DNA of 64,000 bases from Kryptolebias marmoratus (lineage: Eukaryota > Chordata > Actinopteri > Cyprinodontiformes > Rivulidae). A program made the translations under genes and the position numbers. The notes under the pieces were generated by a model. That model was not told where the DNA came from. It was given only the letters and a program-made list of their open reading frames with translations, and did not search any database. The stretch is from NCBI RefSeq assembly GCF_001649575.2, contig NC_051440.1:24611617-24675616 (forward strand), written 5' to 3'. Of this stretch, positions 39,995 through 48,900 are shown in pieces (position 1 is the stretch's first letter; every line of letters starts with the position of its first letter).

Positions 39995-42900
39995 AGTACT
40001 TCTGTCTTTGTGTTTACTCTTCTGTTGCTCCTTGATTTAAACTTTTCTGTGTGTCAGCCTTGATTCTTCTCTTTTGCTTCACTCATGTCAGCTTGTTTGC
40101 TTTTTTTCGTCGTGTCTTCTTCAGTTTTGCCAGACTCTGTCAGATGCACGTCTCACTTTATTTTCGAGATACTTAAGGTGTGTGTTTAGAGTTACTAGGT
40201 CTCAAAAGTGGGGCAGTTCTTGCATTCATTTCCATCTCCTTGTGTGTGTATTTTTTTTAAGGTGTGAAACGTTTCATTGCTAATACATATTTAGTCAAAG
40301 TCTGTTCTTCTTCTTGGTCTCTCTGCTCTTTTCTTTATCTCGTTTCACTGGATGTTTTCATCTTCATTTCACCCTTTTCTGTTTTTTATTTTGATTTTTT
40401 TATCCTAATTAAAACAGTCACAGGTTGCCTGAATTTATTACAGCATTAAAAGTGAAAATGCTGTGTAGAAATTTTCAGGTGGGTTGGAAAAAAACACGAT
40501 TAACATTCAGAAATTAGCCTACTTACAGTCCCACCTGTGGCTAACTGCTAATGAAGAAAACCCTGTGAATATAGGTTAGTGCAGAGCTCTGGTATTATGC
40601 AATGTGATAGCTGTAGTCTCAGTTTTAGTTCTTGTTCTAATGCAGCACCAGCTGTTCACAGAAGCACTGCGTATCAGGAAAACAGTATTTGACAATTAAA
40701 CTCAATTAGTTTGTATCCAGTTTGCACTTGTGTGCACTGGGAGGCCGAGTACTGCAGGGTTCTTTCAAGGGCTTTTCAGAATTATTTGATTTTTTTTTAC
40801 AGAAAACAATCTTAAAAGACAAATGTCCAGCTGAAGAGAGGTCCTAAAACTTACTGCAAAGAAAAGAGCTCCATAAACAAGGTGTGCCTGCTGTGGTTCT
40901 GTAATCCTGTTGTGTTATAACCAACGTGTGTCACAGACATTTAATAAGACGACAGGAAAAAAGAAGCCACTACCTCACTGCTGTTAACGAACATCTTTGA
41001 TAAATATTTGCAGTTAAATTCAATATAACTTGCTCTGTTTTTACTCTGTTTTGGAGCGCTTTAATTTGTTGTGCTTCTTATTTTCCAAACTGCCTGTTTC
41101 ATCCACGTATATCTTTTTCATTGTGTTCAAAGTTCATGTCAGATTAACAAAGCTGTAACGCCACGACTTCAGTAAGTGTTGGCCGTCAAAAATCAGTGTT
41201 AATGCACTTTCAGCTCTCGCCCTCATTATACAACACTTGTGCCTTGATGGCGAAAAAAAAAATTATAATTATATTATTATTAAGCCACTGCTGGTTCTCA
41301 GTGATTCATACAGATCAAACTGTGTGTAGCAGAATCAACGAAATGATTGCTGCTTTTCACGTTCTGAGACGGCGTGTGAATGGCCCCTGTGTCAGGTTTC
41401 TCTATAAAGCTAGTATCTCACTTGGCTGCAACTGCTGGAGACTGTGTGGTGATTAAAAATGGTGAGAAAAGACACATCTTTAGTTGCAATCTCACTTCAC
41501 TCGCAACTGGGTTTATTTTTATGTGCACAACTATTCTGCACATTATTTTGCTGCCTACCTAAACTCACGTAGTACCCACCTGGGCTCATCTTTATTTCCA
41601 CCGAATTTTGGCCCAAAGGCAGGGTGGTCACCTTTTAGTCAGAAGGTCAGAGGTTCAATCCCCAATCTCTGGATAAGACACTGAACCCCCAACTTCCCCC
41701 CAATATCCTTATTAGCATATGAGTGAGAGTACAAAAGTTCGATATTATGTAAAGAAAGCATTGTAAGAGTGTGTATGAATGAATGAATGTGGACCATTTA
41801 CAGTTAGTGTGGTGCATCAGACCTGTTGTTGCTCAATCAGCTGCACTAAAATGCCACTACTCATCGTTTTTCCACTTATCTGGTGAGGCAGGGTGGCATC
41901 AAGCGCTCACCCTGTGCTGATGTGACCTGCTCGAGTTTTCTTCTTCTCCTCCAGAAACACTTTGATGCACATTTTATTTTGCAAATGCAAATTATGCTTA
42001 CAGTCAGCTTTATTCATTCACTAATTTTTTTAAAGCATCATGATATGATATGATTCAAACAGTTTTTTTGAAGTCTTTAATCGTCTTTGTCTGTGTCTCC
42101 CAGCAGAATGTGTACTACACCAGCTCCCAGCAGCTTCACCTGGGCGTTCTGAGTCCGACGATCGATGATGATGACAATAAGTGTCTGGTGGACGTGAACA
42201 GCAGACCCAGACTGCTGGAGTGCACCTACGCAGCCACCAAACACATGAAGCTCACCTGGACATTCACTCAGGTGAGCCTCAGTCACAGCTCAGTTTTACA
42301 GCAGCAGACAAGAAAAGCAACAACGTCCCTCAGGTTTCCACGATTACCGGTGTCAAGGGATACCATGGTTTTAAAAAGTCAGAACCACTGTTTTTCTGTC
42401 ATACCGCTCTAGCTGTTTAAATACCTGAAAGTGAGATGCCAGAGACAGTGAGGGGTTTTTGTTTTTCCAACTCCTGGACGCACAGAGCGATGCTCCCCTG
42501 CTCCCCTCCTCCCTCAGCTGATGCAGGGATCTGTCACTCAGCCTCTTGTTTATGGCCAAGCGCACGGTGAAGCAAGCATACTGCTGCAGGTTCGCAACAA
42601 AAACCTATCACGGTGCTTTCTCCAGACCTGTAGTAGAGAGAGTTCTGGTTACATTTTTACCTCGTACTTGACTTCGCTGGTAACTAGCTTCCTGTTCAGA
42701 TGAACTCTGCAGTGATGGAGAGATGCTGAACAGCATTTAGTTCTTCTCAAAGGCAGCAACCTGGAACATACTGAATAAACATTCACAGCCCTATTATAGC
42801 AGTATCAGATAATTCAGTAATAACAGTTGGGGTTTTTTTTCTTTAAAATAAAAGAAAATATCTTGTGGGATACAATTTTTTTAGTTTTAATACCATGAAA

Positions 42901-45900
42901 CCGCTTAACGTTATCATACCATCAGAATCTCCTGTTCTGTCTTCTTCCTGCATGTTTTACTGTTTGGAGTCTTTCAACTCATTTCACCTGATTTATTTGC
43001 TTATTGCCATTCTTGATGCAGAAGTAACTTCCTAGTTTTGTCTGCTGGACCAAGACTCTGTGCTTTTAATGTGCTGTTTTTAATAACCGAGTACGATTCA
43101 GGTCTCTTCCTCCTCACTTTGTGTCTGACTTGAAGCACCCCATCTGGGTTTTTTTTTTTTAGAGCGTATATCATTCATCTGTCACTTTATGTGTCAGGCG
43201 TTTTGAAAGCACATCTGCCTCTGTTGGTGGATAACGAGCTTTAACACATCCACAGATTCTGACTTTTAACAACCTTCACTTGTTTTTAATCTTCACACTT
43301 TTAATGTTGTCCTTAAGTGTGACATGTAAGTCGAGGAAGCTGGGTAATTAGTAAAAAGAAGAAACTATTCAAGCTCTAGGCATCTCCGGTTTGTGCGTTC
43401 GTATTTGCATTTCTCTGTGTGCTGTTTTTGTTTCAGACATCAGACTGAATAAGAGGCTTATACTTTATCATCATCCTGAGATTTGATGTCCAGTGTCCTC
43501 AGAGGATAATATCGTGTTTCCGTCAGCGCTCCACTTCCGTCAGGATCTGTAGCTGCTGGGCTCGTTGGTGCTGGGAATCTAATTAGCATCAGACAGATTC
43601 AGAAATCTCACTTTCAATTTATGTCAGAAGTTAAAAAAAATGAACCCCGTTAGGCAACACCCCTGTGAGGTTTTGAAAAAAAAAAACAACTCTATATTCT
43701 TTATGAAAAGTTGGAATAAGGCCCAAAGACGGAACAAACTTTTAGACAGAACAAAAACAGCCCCTGTGGCGTTATTTTATTAAGCTTCTTATTGTCATTA
43801 AAAGCTAAAGAAATTATACAACCCTGAAAGTTATATTTACTTTCAATTTTCTCTAAGCAAACACTGACCTGTCTGCAAACTAATGTACAGCAGTTTCATT
43901 ATTATTTCTCCATGTGTGCTGCCTCTTTAACTGCAGAATGATGCACTTTTTTATCACCTGAGCAGCGTTTTCACCCGTATCTGTGTTTGTATCATTAGCA
44001 AAATATCTCTTGAAGCACGGGACAGATTTTAATGAAACTCTCATAAAGTATTCATTGGATGAACATCTACGACTGATTGGCTTTTGGAGTCATGGCCACC
44101 ACAGCAAAGCAGCTATATCAAACACAAACATCAGTCAGTTTTACAGATATTGAGCTAAGATTTGGCGTGGTAGTAGCTAAGAGTCGTTTACAACACATAC
44201 TTTGAGCACTACACTTTTAGCTTTTTTGTATGAATAAAACTTTGGCTTCAAGCCTGTCTGTTGTCAAAATATCTCATGAACCACTGAATGGATTTTAATG
44301 GAGCTCAGACAGAAATCAGTGGATGTTCGTCTACAGCCGATTAATATTTGGAGTCATTCCATTTCAAGATGGCAACCAAAGCTACCAGACAAAAATGGCT
44401 TTAACTCAGTCAGTTGTACAGATATTGAGCTAATATTTGGTGTGGTAGTAGCTAAGAGTGAGCTCTGTATAATGTCATTGACAAGGTTTGACCAAATTAG
44501 CCATAAAATTCAAGCAATATGCATTCCTCAAAGAAATGCTCTGCCTTTTTATTTATTTGTTTTCTTCTTGGCAAAGTGTATTCTGTGTCAAATAAGACAA
44601 AAATACTACACAATACAAAGTTATTTTGTTAAGTCAGAGGTCTTTCTTCCTTGGAAATAAATAAATCTTAGACCAAAAGGGGCCAAAATGTGCCGTAAAA
44701 TCAAAAACGTGCACGTGGAGTTCAGAAGGTTAAAAAACGAGGAAAGGAAAAAGAAAAAATGTTATTTTAAAAAGACCAAAGTTTGAAGCGAAAGTGTTTT
44801 GTCAGAACTGGAAAGAAGTGAAGTAAACAGGAGCAGGAGCAGCATTTTTGTTTGTCAAGCAAACACTCTGTATCTGTGAATAATTGAAAAGCAGATCTTT
44901 TAAAATATTGAACTAAACCCTCGGGGAGCAGCGATCAGAAAAGAGAAAAAAGAAAAGAAGAAGGTGAAAAAAAACGAAATAAATTCCAACAATCTCACCA
45001 ACAGCTCATCATATTTTCTGACTTGCAGCAGGTATAGGCTCTGATGATACAAGTCAATTCTATTACATTTACTTTTTTTCTGTTTGCTTGCTTTTATTTG
45101 GACCTTTATGAGTAAAACTAACTCTCTGCCAACCCAGTAAAAGAAAGTTTCATTTTGTGATGCTGAGCGTGTCGCCACTGTGAAAACCTGAGCATCAGAA
45201 CGAGCAACGCAGACGGCTTAGAGAGGAAATATCCTTTTCTCTCAGAGCAGAAACGTCAGGGATTGATTTCAATCTACTGCATTCAGCCTTGACGGAGACG
45301 TAAACACAGCACTGAAGAAAACCTTTTCAAATGAAAGGCCTGCTTGAAAGACTGCATATCGCCCGCCGCACTTCATGCCACAGTTTTAAACGGTCTTTTG
45401 TTGAGAAACAACAAAGTTGCAGAGGTTTTGGTCAAACCTCTAAAATCACAACATGTCACACTTATAGTATGTGTTAAGGATGACTCTCAGCTGCTACCAC
45501 ATCAAATTTTAGCTCAATATCAGTAAAAGTGACTCATTTATGAGATATTTCAGCAACAGACACACAAACACAAGCAAAAATATCATCACCCTTTTTCAGT
45601 CGCACCAGGATTTAACAGATGTCTTTCAAATAAAAGTTGAAATTTCAGATGAACAGGCATTGTGTTCCAAATGTTTGCTTTTTCACAGTGATTTGACAAG
45701 TGGCATTTTCTCATAATAATTTCACAGAAAGGTGGAAGAGCAAGTCCGTTTTAGGATTTAAATTCAAACTTCATGTCGTGAAAATCGATGAAATTTGCTA
45801 ATTCACTGGGAGAGAAAATCAGTCTTCGGTTTGAGGAAGTCATTAAAGGACGTGACAATAGATAAACAGGGGTATTTTAATACAAAAGATGTTAAAACAA

Positions 45901-48900
45901 TTGCATTTTTCTCCAGCATTTAAAGCCGTAGCTTCTCTTTCACATTTTTTAAGGTGAACGGCTCGATGACTGAGCATCTGGCTGACAGATTAGCTGACTC
46001 GGGCCAGCTGAGGCACGTGACGGTCCGTCTGATGGTTCTCTGGCTGACTTGCTGTCTGACCGGCTGATTAACAGGCGCTCCCCACCATAATAGCAAGGAA
46101 TCGATAGTTCAGTCCAACTCTGCACTCTGCAGAATGACAGGAGGGCCGATGCAGAATCCACAGCAAGGTGGTGGAGAAATGCCAAATGGTTGTCTCTGCT
46201 GGAAAAATGATTTTTCGGGAAAGTGTGCATGTTGGTACTTACACTAACTTAGCCTCTACACGCTGAGTGTGAGCTGCGGTGTTCAGGGAAGCCCACAGGT
46301 GCTGCGCAGACTTTTAAGTACATTTGTTGGAAGTCACTCAGGAGGTCGCACACTTAGAGAAAGCCAGTAGTTTTCAGGAGGAAAGGCAGGAAGATCAATG
46401 TGATTACTTTAATGGATCTAAAGTCTGCCTCCACTGTAGCACATGCAGGAGGAGACACGAAGTGACCAGTGTCTCTGTGTCCTACAGCGGCGGCGGCGGC
46501 GGCGGCCCTTCAGCGGCCGACCGCTGCGGGGAATGTTAAAGATGAAAACGTCAAAACCAATACGGCTGAGCTTGTGGGGTTTCTGACAGGAAAAAGCGGT
46601 GGGAGAGTGGTCTACTTTTGAAATGCAGTGAGAAAAGGCAACAACCTCGTGCTTGAAATTTTAAGACCCACAAATAGATGACGTTAAAAAATGCACAGAA
46701 CCAAAACAATAAATATAAGTAATGAGCATAAAATGTGGTGATAATTCTCTAAGCTGGCCTTTCTTCATTTGTTCTGTTGTTAGTGTAACTTTTGATCAGG
46801 ACATCTTTATTGTTTTGTTATGCAGATTTAACCGTCACGTGCACATTTTAATTCACCGTTTTTCCATCGCCTGGATCAGCGATCTCGTCCAAACTTCCCT
46901 CACTAAAATAACAAAAAGCTTTGACTCACCTTCACCTAATAAAACATTTTTTTTCAGCAAGATTGGCTATTTCAAACAGCAAATTTAATAAGTGAGGCAT
47001 TTTCAGGCTGTGACCTTGTTAATAAATTGATCATAAAAAGTGTCGCGCTGCCTGCGGGCACATAATTGATTGATGAGGCAGCTGCAATGACCTCCACTTC
47101 TTCTGCTCTCTTAGAAAATTGCCTACCTCTAAACAGAGCTAAGAACAGGTCTAGCACTTATAATGGAGATTTATTAGTTAAAGTATTTTGAATCACTGCA
47201 GTCAAATGTCCTATTTGTGCTAAAAGTAAAAGTTAAAAATTCAACAACTGTAGAACCGTGTTGTGTAGCTGATATGTTGCTTTTTTGCATTTTCTGTGAA
47301 AAAGCAGCGTAAATAATGAGAGCTGAATGAAAAAAAAAGATTTTTAACTGAATTATTAAAGTTAAACCAAGCAGAACAGACGCAAAAATCAACAAAACAA
47401 CCAAAACAGTAGCTTAAAGCTAATACAAGTATACTGAAGCAGATTTCAAAGATTTTTAAGGATTTGAAGACATGAATATATATTTTGGGGGGATTTAATC
47501 AAAAAGAAAGCTAAATAAATTGAAACGTATAAAAGTAACAAAAGCCAAAAGTCAAATCTTAAACTAGCACACAGTATGCTGAAGATTGCAAAACACCTAC
47601 AGAAGAAACTGTCCACAGGAAAACTGTATGTGTTGAATATCTGAATAGAAAAGTCTTTAAAGCAGGTTTAAGGGATTTAATGGTGGTTTGGTGGACTGAA
47701 GGAGGCGAAGGAGCAGGTAATTAATGGAGTTAGAGTCCTGTAATTAAGGAGGACAATAAAGAGCTTGGTTTGAGTTTACAAACATTAAGATGAAAAAACA
47801 GAAAAGGCTAAACTGGCTGTGGTCCTTCTTTACTAAACCATCAGAGGTTAGAGGAGAAATCCTGCAGGACGAGCAGCTGCACAGGGAATCGTGACTTTTG
47901 TCTCGTTTCTCCTTATTTGTGAATGTTATTAGCTGTTATGAGCCTGAAGTTGCTTTATGATTAAATTGTTTGCACCTGGTTTTTGTCAAGTCCTCTTCTA
48001 AGAGTTTAATAAACCTTAGTAAGAAACAAAACACAGCCTGTCTAAATGTCATCTTTGTTGGAAGGATGGCTGCAGCGGAGGGTAAAAATGTCCCCCTCAG
48101 GCAGTTCCAGTGTGAAATCAAATGAGGATCTTTATGTGAAGCTAAGTGCCTAAATATTTATTAGAAACCACGGTCCTGACAGAAATGATGTCCCCAGAAG
48201 TAGCAGCTGATCTGGTCGTACTTTAAGGAAAATAAAGAAGTTTCCAGAATCTTAAACACAGTGATGGTTGGCCTTTAGGAATGCCACGCTCCGGAGCTTC
48301 TTTAATCTGTTCATTGGATTTTAAAAACTTTAAATTAAACCAGTTGCACATGAAAGGGCTCTTTATGAAGTCTTGAACTTTTTCAGAACAGGTTCAGCTT
48401 CTCCATCGCCAGAAATCAAGCATGATTTAAGTCAGAGTTGTCAAGCAGCTGTCTCAGAATAATTTTGTAAATCTTCTGTTTGAACACAACATTTGTTGTC
48501 GCCAAATCTGAAAAAGCTGGGACAATGAATAAAGGGTAATATAAACCTATTTTTTATTCACAGTGGAACATATAAACATATATGTACATTTTAAAAAAAT
48601 AAAATAAGGTAATTTTGACATTTATGGCAGCAACACCTCCAAAAAGGCGGGACGAGACAACAGCATTCTGTTTTTATTTGCACTTTTTACAGTGTTTTAA
48701 CTCTTTCAGCAGTGGGCATATCGTTGCATAAGTTCAGAAACAGCTGCACAAAGTAACAAGTTAAAGGAATCAATACCGTCTGAGTGAGCTGAAAGCCTCC
48801 AGGAGAGCCTGAGTCCGTTTGGACAAAGGTCTGCTGGTTTGTTGTTTGTAAAAGAGTCGGTCACTCTGAGCACAATCTGGGGTTAATGTCACAACTCGGC

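Larger units (their letters stand above)
28018..42103 (+). other. galnt8-like intron of 14.1 kb (contains assembly gap)
   Basis: The largest intron in the window. It holds palindrome-family copies 8-10, a TAGCT-array element, a (GGTA)n-linked dispersed repeat abutting the gap, a second LTR-like element, a (CA)n tract and a tRNA-type SINE remnant. Complex, non-repetitive sequence at about 39090-39490 is a weak candidate for conserved noncoding DNA. Confidence 0.7.

Noticed and set aside
41600..41700. Functional tRNA gene
   Set aside because: Only a B-box-like GGTTCAATCC is present; a cloverleaf and A box cannot be drawn, so a SINE remnant fits better.
46488..46506. Expanded (CGG)n repeat of fragile-site type
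   Set aside because: There are only about six units, within an intron and far below any expanded length.
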